From NCBI GenBank assembly GCA_963757815.1, contig CAVWSN010000009.1:1-64000 (forward strand): a DNA stretch of 64,000 nucleotides. The letters run 5' to 3'. Under the pieces are notes generated by a model. The model did not search any database, was not told where the DNA came from, and saw only the letters and a list, made by a program, of their open reading frames with translations. The stretch's first letter is position 1. Each line of letters opens with the position of its first letter. This document shows positions 34,060 through 43,325 of the stretch, one piece after another. This DNA is from JACVRW01 sp963757815. GTDB lineage: Bacteria; Actinomycetota; Thermoleophilia; Solirubrobacterales; Thermoleophilaceae. Made by a program: the position numbers and the translations under genes.

Positions 34060-35297
34060 CAGAGCCCGAACACCTCGCGCGCGCCCGTGAGCGCCTCGAC
34101 CAGCCGGTCGACCTCGTCGCGGGCGTTGTACACGTGGAACGAGGCGCGTGCGGTGGCGCCCACGCCCAGGCAGCGCATCAGCGGCTGCGCGCAGTGGTGG
34201 CCCGCCCGGACGCAGACTGCCTGACGGTCGCACAGCTCGGCGATGTCGTGCGGGTGGATCCCCTCGATGGCGAAGGCCACGACCCCGCCGCGGCGGTCGA
34301 GGTCCGTCGGCCCGAAGAGAGTGATGTCCTCGACCTCGGGCAGTCGCTCGAGCGCGTAGGCGATGAGGTCGCGCTCGTGCGCGCGCACGTTGTCCATTCC
34401 GACCGCCGCCAGGTAGTCGACCGCGGCGCCGAGTCCCACCGCCTCGGTGGCGGCCGACGTGCCGGCCTCGAACTTGTGGGGCAGCTCGTTCCAGGTGGAG
34501 TGCTCGCGCTCGACCCTCGAGATCATGTGGCCGCCGCCGAGGAACGGGCGCATCTCCTCGAGCAGCTCACGCCTCCCGTGCAGCATCCCGATCGTCGGCC
34601 CGAGCGCCTTGTGCCCGGTCCAGGCGTAGAAGTCGGCGTCGAGCTCGCCCAGGTCGACGGGCAGCTGGGGCACCGCCTGCGCGCCGTCAACGAGCGTGAC
34701 GGCGCCGGCCGCCCGGGCCCGCCGGGCGATCTCCGCGATCGGGTTGATCGTCCCGAGCACGTTCGAGACATGGGCGACGCCGACGAGCTTCACGCGGCCC
34801 TCGGCGAGCACCGAGTCGAGCTCGTCGAGCGACAGCTCGGCGCTCTCGGTCAGGGTCAGGTAGCGGAGCCGTGCGCCCGTCTCCTCGCAGAGCATCTGCC
34901 AGGGGACGATGTTCGAGTGGTGCTCCATCTCGGTGATGAGCACCTCGTCGCCGGCGCCGATGTTCGCGCGGCCCCAGGAGTAGGCGACCAGGTTGATCGC
35001 CTCGGTGGCGTTGCGCGTGAAGATCGAGCAGGCCGGGTCCCAGCCCACGAACTCGGCGATCCTCGTGCGCGCGGACTCGAAGGCGTCCGTCGCCTCGCGC
35101 GCGAGCTCGTAGACGCCGCGGTGGATCGGCGCGTAGGAGGAGCGCTGGAAGCTGTCCATCGCCTCGACCACCTGCCGTGGCCGCTGCGCCGTCGCCGCCG
35201 AGTCGAGATAGGCCACGCGCTTGCCGTCGAACACCCGGTTCAGGACCGGGAAGTCGGCCCGGACGTCCACGAGCGGATGCTCGGCTAGCGCGCCCAT
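34059..35297 (-). CDS. sufS: SufS cysteine desulfurase
   Basis: 412-residue group II cysteine desulfurase, PLP-dependent. Key residues: EMEHHSNIVPWQ, DGAQAVPQLPVDLGELDADFY, the PLP lysine in AWTGHKALGPTIG, and the active-site Cys in VCVRAGHHCAQPLM. It releases sulfur from cysteine as persulfide for SufU. The ATG at 35297 overlaps the sufD stop (TGATG). Length is normal for the family. Confidence 0.95.
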   Translation of the reverse strand: MGALAEHPLVDVRADFPVLNRVFDGKRVAYLDSAATAQRPRQVVEAMDSFQRSSYAPIHRGVYELAREATDAFESARTRIAEFVGWDPACSIFTRNATEAINLVAYSWGRANIGAGDEVLITEMEHHSNIVPWQMLCEETGARLRYLTLTESAELSLDELDSVLAEGRVKLVGVAHVSNVLGTINPIAEIARRARAAGAVTLVDGAQAVPQLPVDLGELDADFYAWTGHKALGPTIGMLHGRRELLEEMRPFLGGGHMISRVEREHSTWNELPHKFEAGTSAATEAVGLGAAVDYLAAVGMDNVRAHERDLIAYALERLPEVEDITLFGPTDLDRRGGVVAFAIEGIHPHDIAELCDRQAVCVRAGHHCAQPLMRCLGVGATARASFHVYNARDEVDRLVEALTGAREVFGL

Positions 35298-36611
35298 CAG
35301 GTGGCCTCCGCGCGCTCCCCGATGAACTCGCGCACCTGGTCCTCGGCGCCGTGCAGCTTCTCGGCCACGCGCCGGCGCACGAGGTCCTCGAGGCCCGGGT
35401 CCTCGAGCCGCTGGACGACTTCCTCGAAGTAGCCCTCCACGAGCACCCGCACGGCCTCCGCCCGAGACACGCCGCGGGTCATCATGTAGAAGATCTGGTC
35501 CGGGTCGAGCTCGCCCACGGTGCCGCCGTGCGAGGCCCTGACGTTGTCCACCTCGACGATCAGCGAGGGGATCGCGTCGCCCTTGGCCTTCGGCGAGAGC
35601 AGCATCTGGTGCGTCTGGAGGTAGGTGTCCACCTCGGTCGCCTTCGGGATGATGTGGATGAGGCCCTCGTAGGACGCGCGCGAGTCCCCGGTGAGTGCGC
35701 CCTTCCAGACCGTGTCCCCGGTGGTGTGCGCGGCCTCGTGCTTGTCCGACGTGAACAGGTCGAGGTGCTCGTCGCGCTCGGTGAAGTAGAGCCCGGTGTG
35801 GCGCATGTCCGAGCCCGGCTCGGCCGTGATGATGTCGAGCGTCTGCTTGGTGAGGTGGCCGCCCAGGTGGATCGGGACCCACTTGACGCGCGCGTCGCGG
35901 CGGATCTCGACGCGCCGGGTCGAGAGGTCGTAGACCTCGCCGCTGCCCCAGTCCTGGTAGTGCGCGAGGTCGACCTGGGCGCCCGGGAGCGCGTACAGCT
36001 CGAAGGCGCCCGCATGGAGAGCCTGGCCCTCGAAGTCCGGCGCGATGAAGTACTCGCGCAGCTTGCACTCGGACTGCTCGCCGACGACCGCCAGGGTGTG
36101 CGCCCACTGGGCGGTGCCCGGCTCGTCGATCAGCCAGACCACCTGGATCGGCTTCTCGAGCTGCACGTTCTTCGGCACGTGGACGAACACGCCGCCCGTC
36201 CAGAACGCGGCGGTGCCGGCCGCGAACTTGGCCTCGTCGTACGGCAGCCGCTTGGCGAAGTAGGGCTCGACGAGCTCAGGGTGCTCCTCGACCGCCTGCT
36301 CGAGCGGCATCACCGTGATGCGCTCGTCGGCGACGTGCGAGTAGACGACGCTCGCGCCGTGCTGGACGATCAGCGCGGCGTGCTCCTCGTCGCCGAGGTC
36401 GTCGCGGACGATCTGCGGCAGCTCCTCGACCGGCTCGTAGCGCTTGGGCTCGAGCGCGTCGAGGTCGAGCCCGCGCAGCGAGGTCGTCCAGAAGCCGGAG
36501 CGGCGCCAGGTCGGGACCGGCTCGGCCTCGTAGGCCTCGAGCGCGGCGCGGCGGCGGCTCTCGACGAACTCGGACAGCTCGCTGCGCAGCCGGCCGAGCC
36601 GGCTGCTCGCG

Positions 36612-36619
<8 letters not shown>
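35297..36619 (-). CDS. sufD: SufD subunit of the SufBCD complex
   Basis: 440-residue SufD. It shares the beta-helix core with SufB (FWTGGVFVHVPKNVQLEKPI, WGSGEVYDLSTRRVEI, LDIITAEPGSDMRHTG) and ends with VDNVRASHGGTVGELDPDQIFYMMTRGVSRAEAVRVLVEGYFEEV, where the conserved His at the SufB interface lies in ASHGG. The GTG start gives MPSASSRLGRLRSELSE: the first residues are encoded by a copy of the 21-bp hairpin repeat (36586-36606), which also overlaps the region next to the sufC stop. The start overlaps sufC by 8 nt. Confidence 0.95.
36586..36606. repeat. 21-bp hairpin repeat, copy 2 (inside sufD 5' end)
   Basis: Identical to the copy at 5760-5780: arms GCAGCCGGC and GCCGGCTGC, loop CGA. It encodes SRLGRLR in SufD, the same peptide as in the FxsA tail, because strand and frame match. 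Confidence 0.85.
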
Positions 36620-37357
<738 letters not shown>

Positions 37358-37361
<4 letters not shown>

Positions 37362-37822
37362 GCGGTAACGGTCTCCGTTTGCTTCCGGGTGGCGGCCGGC
37401 CTCGCGAGGTCGGCCAGCGTCATCTCGTTCAGGGTGCGGACGATGGACCCCTGTACACGGGTCCAGAGCAGCTTGGTTGGGCAGGGGTCGTGGCCCTCCT
37501 GCCCCTCGCGGACGCAGACGAGCGTCCCGTCGGGATCGGCGCTGATGCACTCGATCGGGGCGATGTCGCCCTCGAGCGCGCGCACGACCTCGGCCATCGT
37601 GATGGTCTCGGCGGGGCGCGCGAGCGTGTAACCGCCGTGGGCTCCGCGCCGCGACTCCACGAGCTCGGCCTTGCGCAGGCGCTGCACCAGGTGCTCGAGG
37701 TACGCGAGCGGCAGCCCCTCGGCGTCGGCGATCGAGCCGAGCGAGATCGGCCTGCCCGCGTCGCTCCTCGCCAGGTGCGCCATCACGCGCACGCCGTACT
37801 CGGCTTTGGTCGAGAACATCAT
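37358..37822 (-). CDS. Rrf2-family Fe-S-sensing repressor (SufR/IscR type)
   Basis: 154-residue Rrf2 regulator. N-terminal winged helix: MMFSTKAEYGVRVMAHLA, then EGLPLAYLEHLVQRLRKAELVESRRGAHGGYTLARP. Three cysteines follow near residues 93, 103 and 113 (IECISADPD, LVCVREGQ, DPCPTKLLW), the usual ligand pattern for an Fe-S cluster in IscR-like proteins. It probably represses the suf operon when clusters are plentiful. A 19-bp palindrome overlaps its own -10 box, which suggests autoregulation. It is the first gene of rrf2-sufCDSU. Confidence 0.9.
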
Positions 37823-37833
37823 CGGTCGCTAAA

Positions 37834-37852
37834 TCCTACTCGCAGGGTAGGA
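37834..37852. promoter_or_regulatory. Palindrome over the rrf2-suf promoter
   Basis: TCCTAC, 7-nt spacer, GTAGGA. On the minus strand the arm contains TAGGAT (37833-37838), a -10 candidate 10 nt before the rrf2 ATG. The likely ligand is the Rrf2 regulator itself. It resembles part of the palindrome upstream of sufB. Confidence 0.55.
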
Positions 37853-37857
37853 GAAAC

Positions 37858-38463
37858 TCAGCCTTCCGCCTCCAGCAGGCGCAGATCGTGCGCGAGCCGC
37901 TCAGGAGTGGCCTCCGACCCCGGGTAGCCGACTCGCTGAAAGCCCTTGGCGTCGACGAGCGTGAAGCGTGCCTGGTGCTCCTCGGTGACCGATTGAGGGC
38001 GGATGAAGAAGCCGTCCCAGAGCGGGCGCAGCTCCGCCCGCTTGCCGAGCACGAAGTCGATGCGGCCGAGGGCGCGCTGCTCCGACAGGAACGCCTTGGC
38101 CCGCTCCGGCGTGTCGCGCGGCGGGTCGACGGCGATCGCGAGGGCGGGCACGTCGTGACCGAGCTGGTCGAGCGCGCCGCGGACGGTCTGCGCCTGGATC
38201 GGGCAGGTGTCCTCACAGGTCGTGTAGAGGAAGGTCACGACTACGGGGCTGCCGCGGAGGGAGCGCATGCTGATGGTCTCCCCGTCCTGGTTCGTGAGGG
38301 TGAAGTCGGGAGCGCGGACGCCCTCCGGCATTAGGGCGCCCTGGAAGCCGGCCGTGGCGGCGGGCTCGTCGCCGTCTGCGTCGCGCCGGCTCGCGACGAG
38401 GACGATCGCCCCGAGGGCAAAGACAGCTATGAGGAACAGGGTGATGAGCACCCGCGGGTTCAC
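37858..38463 (-). CDS. SCO1/SenC copper chaperone for cytochrome oxidase
   Basis: 201-residue membrane-anchored thioredoxin-fold protein. One N-terminal helix (VLITLFLIAVFALGAIVLVA) precedes the Sco domain: APDFTLTNQDGETI, LYTTCEDTCPIQAQTV with the CxxxC copper pair, and the distal His in TEEHQARFTLVD. Sco proteins deliver copper to the CuA centre of cytochrome c oxidase. The oxidase genes are not in the window. The GTG start is 9 nt after a TAGCCT box at 38473-38478. Confidence 0.9.
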   Translation of the reverse strand: MNPRVLITLFLIAVFALGAIVLVASRRDADGDEPAATAGFQGALMPEGVRAPDFTLTNQDGETISMRSLRGSPVVVTFLYTTCEDTCPIQAQTVRGALDQLGHDVPALAIAVDPPRDTPERAKAFLSEQRALGRIDFVLGKRAELRPLWDGFFIRPQSVTEEHQARFTLVDAKGFQRVGYPGSEATPERLAHDLRLLEAEG

Positions 38464-38472
38464 TGGCCCGGG

Positions 38473-38478
38473 AGGCTA
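38473..38478 (-). promoter_or_regulatory. Predicted -10 box (TAGCCT) of the sco1-type gene
   Basis: TAGCCT on the minus strand ends 9 nt before the GTG at 38463. No Shine-Dalgarno is visible between. Confidence 0.4.
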
Positions 38479-38565
38479 GAGGGGGCGGTTTCTTGTGATC
38501 CGATCCTACTTTGACCCCAATAATCGTCGTCAACGTAGAGAGCGTGGTGCGTCGCCCGCCGGGGC

Positions 38566-39429
38566 TCAGCCGCCGACCGTCACCTTGGAGATCATCCCCT
38601 TGACCGCGTGGGGCGGCCCGCCGGCGCGGTCGGGCACAAAGCACAGCAGGGCGTAGTCGCCTGCCTCGAGGTCGACCTCGATCGACTGGCTCTGGCCGCC
38701 CTCGATCACCGCGGTGGTGAAGCCGCGGCTCTCGTCGACCGGGGGCTCGCCCTTCTCGGTCTCGAGGAACTTGCGCACGTCGGCGAGCGTCTTGCCCTGC
38801 TTGATCCCCACGCCGGCGATGAAGTGCGGCTCGCCGCCCGCGTTGTCGAAGAGGACCGGGGCGCCGCCGGGCTCGAGGCCGCTCCCGGTGAACTCGTATT
38901 CACTGGCCTCGATCGTGCCGCCGTCGCTCGGCAGCTCGCCCGCTCCGGAGTCGCCGCTCACCTCGAACTCGGCGCTGGCGCCGGAGTTGAGGTCGGCGAC
39001 CAGATAATTGCCCGGAGCGAGCTCCTGGGTCACCGTGGCGGTCTCGCCGGACTTCACGTCGCCTACGCCGCCGGCCACCACCGCCCAGTCGGGCAGAGCC
39101 TTGCCGCCCTCGCCCCAGGCGTTGCCGGCCGCGAGCGCCTCCTTCGGCGTGTGTCCCTGCTCGGCGCGCACCAGCTGGGCGCTGTGGTCACCCTTGGCCG
39201 AGTTCGTGAAGCTGATCTCGACCACGCCGCCTTCGACCGACTTCGGCACCTTGAAGGCCGGCTGCTTCGCCGAGCCGCTCAGCTCGATTGCGAGCTTGCT
39301 CGGCTCGCTCGCCTTGGGGGCGCCGCCGCCCCCGCCGCCCCCGTCGTCGTCATCACCGCAGCCGGCCGCGCCCAGCGCGAGCACCCCCGCGATGGTCACG
39401 CCAGCCAACCTCGTACCGACACCCTTCAT
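38566..39429 (-). CDS. Copper-type lipoprotein with two cupredoxin-like domains
   Basis: 287-residue lipoprotein: signal peptide with lipobox LGAAGC, then a DDDDGGGGGGG linker. Two beta-sandwich repeats follow, about 50-160 and 170-285. The second has candidate copper ligands: His in GEPHFIAG, Cys in YALLCFVPD, and His and Met in PPHAVKGMISKV. The first repeat keeps a His (GDHSAQLV) but no Cys, so it may not bind copper. It lies about 100 nt upstream of sco1 on the same strand, so a role in copper storage or electron transfer near the oxidase is plausible. Confidence 0.7.
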   Translation of the reverse strand: MKGVGTRLAGVTIAGVLALGAAGCGDDDDGGGGGGGAPKASEPSKLAIELSGSAKQPAFKVPKSVEGGVVEISFTNSAKGDHSAQLVRAEQGHTPKEALAAGNAWGEGGKALPDWAVVAGGVGDVKSGETATVTQELAPGNYLVADLNSGASAEFEVSGDSGAGELPSDGGTIEASEYEFTGSGLEPGGAPVLFDNAGGEPHFIAGVGIKQGKTLADVRKFLETEKGEPPVDESRGFTTAVIEGGQSQSIEVDLEAGDYALLCFVPDRAGGPPHAVKGMISKVTVGG

Positions 39430-39495
39430 GACTTAGCCCCTGCCTCCGTCGTTTGCCGGCCTACCTAACGCGCGACTGCCACGAGCGCTTCCGGT

Positions 39496-40131
39496 TTACG
39501 CCTCCACCAGCCCCCGCCGGATCGCGTAGCGCACGATCTCCACCCGATCGCGCATGCCGAGCTTCGCGAATACGTTCGAGCGGTGCGATTCGACGGTCTT
39601 CTCGGACAGCTTCAGGGTCTCGGCGATCTGGCGGTTCGTGAACGCCTCGGCGATCAGCTTGACCACCTCGAGCTCGCGTGGGGTCAATGGGTCCTCGGGC
39701 TCGGCGCGGCCGCCCTCCAGCCACTCGTCCATGAGCGTCCGCTGGGCCTCGTCCGAGAGGAAGGCCCGGCCGCCGGCGACGGTGCGCACGGCGCCGATCA
39801 GGTCGGTGTCGGCGGCGCGCTTGAGCACGTAGCCCGCCGCGCCCGCCTCGAGTCCCTCGAGGAAGTAGCGCTCGTCATCGTGCATCGAGAGCAGCAGCAC
39901 GCGCGTGTCGGGCGCGTACGAGCGGATCTCGCGCGCCGCTTGCAGGCCGGTCATGCGCGGCATCGACACGTCCAACACGGCCACGTCGGGCCGCTGCGCC
40001 TGGGTCGACTCCAGCGCCGCCACGCCGTCGTCCGCCTCGGCGACCACCTCCATGTCGTTCTGGCGCTCGATCAGCATCCGGAGGCCCGCGCGGACCATGC
40101 CGTGGTCGTCGGCGATCAGGACCCGGATCAT
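39496..40131 (-). CDS. NarL/LuxR-family response regulator
   Basis: 211-residue two-component regulator. The receiver domain has the acidic pocket IADDHG, the phospho-accepting Asp in VAVLDVSMPRMTG, the Thr/Ser switch in LLLSMHDDE and Lys in YVLKRAAD. The C-terminal LuxR-type helix-turn-helix is PLTPRELEVVKLIAEAFTNRQIAETLKLSEKTVESHRSN (about 145-190). The ATG overlaps the kinase stop (ATGA), making an obligate pair. Targets are unknown; the divergent moeZ or neighbouring copper genes are possibilities only. Confidence 0.92.
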   Translation of the reverse strand: MIRVLIADDHGMVRAGLRMLIERQNDMEVVAEADDGVAALESTQAQRPDVAVLDVSMPRMTGLQAAREIRSYAPDTRVLLLSMHDDERYFLEGLEAGAAGYVLKRAADTDLIGAVRTVAGGRAFLSDEAQRTLMDEWLEGGRAEPEDPLTPRELEVVKLIAEAFTNRQIAETLKLSEKTVESHRSNVFAKLGMRDRVEIVRYAIRRGLVEA

Positions 40132-41124
40132 GCCGAGCGCCCGATCGTCATCGTCACGGTCGTGCCGCCGCCGGGCGCCGAGCGCACGTCGAGCTCCCCG
40201 CCGGCCAGGCGGGCGCGCTCGGCCATGCCGCCGAGACCGAGGCCGCCGCGGCCTTCCTGGGCGCTGCGCGCCACAGCGCCGGGATGGAAGCCCGCGCCGT
40301 CGTCGCGCACGCGTAGCTCGATTCGGTCGGCGGCCAGCTCGACGTCGACCTCAACAGCGGTCGCCCCGGCGTGACGCGCCACGTTGGCGAGCGCCTCCTG
40401 CGTGACCCGGTAGAGCGCGGTCTGCACGTCCTCCGGGCAGCTCGTCAGGATCGCCCGCTCGGTTCAAGCGCACCTCCACGCCCGTGCGCGCCGAGAAGCG
40501 CTTGAGCTGGGCCTCGAGCGCGGGCATGAGCCCGTGGTCGTCGAGCGCGGTCGGACGCAGGTGCCGAGCGAGGTTCAGGAGTTCATCCATCGCCTGGTTC
40601 ACAAGCCGCTTGAGCTCGGCCAGCTCGCCCGCGCGCGCAGGCGGAGTGTCCTGGGCGAGCGCCTCCAGGCGGAGCAGGATCGCGGTGAGCGCCTGGTTGA
40701 CCTCGTCGTGGAGGTCGCGCGCGAGCCGGCGGCGCTCCTCCTCCTGCGCGCGCATCACGAGCGTGCCGGAGCGGCGCCGCTCCTCCTCGATCCGGTCGAG
40801 GAGGCGTCGGAAGGAGTGCGAGAGGCGGTCGATCTCGGTGATCGGCTCGTGTGCGGAGAACGCGTGTGCCACGGGCTCGGCGGGATCGATGCGCTCCACT
40901 CGGTCGATGAGCCGCTCGAGCGGCCGGAAGCGGCGCTGGAGCATCCACAGGTTCACGCAGAGCGTGAGCACGATCGAGAGCGCGAGGATCATGAAGGACC
41001 AGCGCTGGGTCGCGACGGTCAGGTCGAGGCCGGCCGCGAGGCTCGCGGCGAGCAGGGTGAGCGCGACCAGGACGACGTTTGCCGCCACCACCTGGCCGAT
41101 TAGGGAGTCGTCACGCCGAGTCAC
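40128..41124 (-). CDS. HisKA_3-type sensor histidine kinase, one frameshift
   Basis: About 331 residues after removing one G near 40433. Two membrane helices near the N-terminus (VVAANVVLVALTLLAASLAAG, WSFMILALSIVLTLCVNLWM) are followed by a HAMP-like linker, the phospho-acceptor helix RRLARDLHDEVNQALTAILL, a dimerisation segment, and the ATPase domain with EALANVARHAGAT (N-box), DDGAGFHP (G1) and GLGGMAERARLAGG (G2). There is almost no extracellular loop, so it likely senses a membrane or intramembrane signal. The start is GTG 41124 or further upstream. Partner of the regulator at 39496. Confidence 0.85.
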
Positions 41125-41278
41125 GTTCGCGTCATGGATCGGAAGGACCCCAGCCGGGACAAATGGGGTCTCCACCCCATATCGGCAGGAGGCCGCCCGG
41201 ACGAAAATGCTCATGAAGCTTCGAACGGCAGGGGCACCTGCCCGGGGGCTTCCGCACAATCTAGGTCTGGGTCTTTCG

Positions 41279-41355
41279 CCGGGGCGCCCGAGAGGGCGCC
41301 CCGGTACCCTTTCAGGGCCCGAAAGGGAGGGCTGAAGCGGGCCGGACAGGCCGGC
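41279..41355. other. Three consecutive stem-loops in the kinase-moeZ divergent region
   Basis: Stem 1: CCGGGGCGCCC, loop GAGA, GGGCGCCCCGG (41279-41304), perfect 11 bp. Stem 2: CCCTTTC and GAAAGGG (41308-41328). Stem 3: GCCGG and CCGGC (41341-41355). They lie upstream of the predicted moeZ -10 box, so they are outside the moeZ leader. They could sit in the leader of the divergent kinase gene or end a small RNA. The remaining 41125-41415 region shows nothing else I recognise. Confidence 0.55.
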
Positions 41356-41364
41356 TGACCGCCG

Positions 41365-41380
41365 CTACACTTTCTGAAGT
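41365..41380 (+). promoter_or_regulatory. Shared 16-nt promoter element upstream of moeZ
   Basis: CTACACTTTCTGAAGT, identical to 43307-43322 upstream of cysM. TACACT fits an actinobacterial -10 box (TAnnnT), and ACTT-TCTG-AAGT is a short palindrome. No -35 is evident, which is compatible with an activator-dependent promoter. Confidence 0.6.
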
Positions 41381-41415
41381 ATTGAAAGCGGACCGAGATT
41401 TAGGGGAATAACGCG

Positions 41416-42600
41416 ATGGCGAGTGGCGCGGAGCTGCTGCGCAGGGTCAAGGAGCAGATCGAGGAGGTGGACCCCAAGGAGGTCCACGAGCTGACGCATA
41501 ACGGCAACGGGGCCGTGATCGTCGACGTGCGCGAGCAGCACGAGTTCGAGCAGTCGCATCTGCCGGGTGCCCTGCACGTGCCGCGCGCCCACCTCGAGAC
41601 CCGCATCGAGGGCGCCGTGGGCGACCGCTCGCAGCGCGTGATCCTCTACTGCGCCTCGGGCAACCGTTCCGCCTTCGCCGCCCAGACGCTCCAGGACCTG
41701 CTCGGCTACGAGGACGTCGCCTCCATGCGCGGCGGCATCACGCTCTGGAAGGACCGCGGCTACGAGGTCGAGGTCCCGCGCGCACTAACCGCGGAGCAGC
41801 GCGAGCGCTACTCGCGCCACATGCTCGTCCCGGAGATCGGGCTCGAGGGGCAGATGAAGCTCCTCGACGCGAAGGTGCTCCTGCTCGGCGCCGGCGGGCT
41901 CGGCTCGCCCGCCGCGCTCTACCTGGCCGCGGCGGGCGTCGGCACGATCGGCCTCGTCGACAACGACGTGGTCGACCTGTCGAACCTGCAGCGCCAGATC
42001 GCCCACACGAACGACCGCATCGGCGTGCCGAAGGTCGACTCGGCCGAGATCTCGATCCACGACATCAACCCGGACGTGAAGGTCGAGAAGCACCCGGTGC
42101 GGCTCGGCCCGGACAACATCATGGAGATCATCGACGGCTACGACGTGGTCGTCGACGGGCTCGACAACTTCCCCACCCGCTACCTGCTGAACGACGCCAG
42201 CGTGCGCAGGCAGATCCCGGTGGTGTCGGCCTCGATCCTGGGCTTCGAGGGCCAGCTCTCGGTCTTCCATCCCTACGAGGGCCCCTGCTACCGCTGCCTC
42301 TATCCCACCCCGCCGCCGGCCGAGCTGGCGCCGAGCTGCGGCGCCGCCGGCGTGCTCGGCGTGCTGCCGGGCGTGATGGGGCTGCTTCAGTCGGTCGAGG
42401 TCATCAAGCTGGTCACGGGCGCCGGCGAGACGATGGCCGGTCGCCTGCTGCTCTACGACGCACTCGGCACGACGTTCACCGAGCTCAAGGTCCGGCGCGA
42501 CCCCGACTGCCCGATCTGCTCGCGCGAGCCCGGCGAGATCTCCGACGAGGAGATGGGCGTTTTCCCGGACTACGAAGCTTTTTGCGCGGGGGCGGGCTAG
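41416..42600 (+). CDS. moeZ: Sulfur-carrier adenylyltransferase/sulfurtransferase (MoeZ/MoeB type) with N-terminal rhodanese
   Basis: 394-residue fusion. Residues about 20-115 are a rhodanese domain (AVIVDVREQHEFEQSHLPGA, active Cys in LYCASGNRS). Residues about 125-385 are a ThiF/MoeB/E1-like domain: RYSRHMLVPEIG, nucleotide loop LLLGAGGLGSPAALYL, NLQRQIAHT, DGLDNFPTRYLLND and zinc Cys pairs CYRC and CPIC. It adenylates the C-terminal glycine of CysO and converts it to a thiocarboxylate. In the well-known MoeZ/MOCS3 proteins the rhodanese is C-terminal, so the domain order here is reversed. The cysO gene follows after 15 nt. Confidence 0.9.
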   Translation: MASGAELLRRVKEQIEEVDPKEVHELTHNGNGAVIVDVREQHEFEQSHLPGALHVPRAHLETRIEGAVGDRSQRVILYCASGNRSAFAAQTLQDLLGYEDVASMRGGITLWKDRGYEVEVPRALTAEQRERYSRHMLVPEIGLEGQMKLLDAKVLLLGAGGLGSPAALYLAAAGVGTIGLVDNDVVDLSNLQRQIAHTNDRIGVPKVDSAEISIHDINPDVKVEKHPVRLGPDNIMEIIDGYDVVVDGLDNFPTRYLLNDASVRRQIPVVSASILGFEGQLSVFHPYEGPCYRCLYPTPPPAELAPSCGAAGVLGVLPGVMGLLQSVEVIKLVTGAGETMAGRLLLYDALGTTFTELKVRRDPDCPICSREPGEISDEEMGVFPDYEAFCAGAG

Positions 42601-42615
42601 GCTGCTCGTCCCGGC

Positions 42616-42891
42616 ATGAGCACCATCAAGATCCCCCCGGTGCTGCGCGGCTCCGTCGGCGGGGCCAAGGAGGTTGAGGCGTCGGGCGCCGACGTCGGCG
42701 AGGTGCTCCGCGGGCTGGCCGCCGAGCACCCGGCCACCGAGTCCCAGCTCTTCTCCGAGGACGGCGAGCTCAACCGCTACGTCAACGTCTACCTGAACGA
42801 CGAGGACGTGCGCGTCCTCGACGGGCTCGGCACACTCGTGTCCGACAACGACACGATCGTGATCCTGCCGGCGATGGCCGGCGGGGCGTGA
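42616..42891 (+). CDS. cysO: CysO-type ubiquitin-like sulfur carrier with a C-terminal Ala after Gly-Gly
   Basis: 91-residue beta-grasp protein closely resembling CysO (IKIPPVLR, GGAKEVEASG, LNRYVNVYLNDEDVR, DNDTIVILPAMAGG). The thiocarboxylated glycine pair is followed by one more residue, Ala, so the chain ends GGA. Mycobacterial CysO ends in GG. A JAMM peptidase such as Mec (47221) would have to remove the Ala before activation by MoeZ, as described for HcyS-Ala and HcyD in Wolinella. The stop overlaps the GTG of the cupin gene. Confidence 0.88.
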   Translation: MSTIKIPPVLRGSVGGAKEVEASGADVGEVLRGLAAEHPATESQLFSEDGELNRYVNVYLNDEDVRVLDGLGTLVSDNDTIVILPAMAGGA

Positions 42892-43251
42892 AGGTCACGA
42901 ACCTCCACGGGGTCGAGTCGTTCACGACGCTCGACGGCTCCGAGATCCGCGAGGTCGCCCACCCGCAGCGCGGCGACGCCCTGAACCAGAGTCTCGCCGA
43001 GGCGACCGTGCCGCCGGGCGGATCCACCCAAGAGCACTACCACCGCACGACCGAGGAGATCTACTTCTTCACGCACGGGCGCGGGCGCATGCGCCTCGGC
43101 GACGAGGAGCGCGAGATCGGCCCGGGCGACACGGTCGTGATCGCGCCCGGAGTGCGCCACAAGCTGTGGGCATCGGACGACGAGCCCGCTGCGGTTGCTG
43201 TGCTGCTGCGCCCCCGCCTACACGCACGAGGACACCGTTGTCACCGAGTAG
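42888..43251 (+). CDS. Small single-domain cupin, one frameshift near the C-terminus
   Basis: About 120 residues after one correction near 43200, which gives the typical small-cupin ending APAYTHEDTVVTE. Cupin motif 1 is EHYHRTTEEIYFFTHGRGRM (two His and a Glu as metal ligands), and motif 2 is PGDTVVIAPGVRHKLWA. These proteins bind a metal and act as dioxygenases, isomerases or binding proteins; substrate unknown. It lies between cysO and cysM, with the start overlapping cysO, so a role in sulfur metabolism such as thiol oxidation is possible. Confidence 0.75.
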
Positions 43252-43306
43252 CCCGGCCGCCCCAGACCGCGTCCGAGACGTGCTCGCGCCGGCGCTGAGC
43301 TGGGTA

Positions 43307-43322
43307 CTACACTTTCTGAAGT
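43307..43322 (+). promoter_or_regulatory. Shared 16-nt promoter element upstream of cysM
   Basis: CTACACTTTCTGAAGT, identical to 41365-41380. Here TACACT ends 12 nt before the cysM ATG, so the mRNA would be nearly leaderless. Its occurrence at two genes of one pathway suggests common control. Confidence 0.6.
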
Positions 43323-43325
43323 TTT

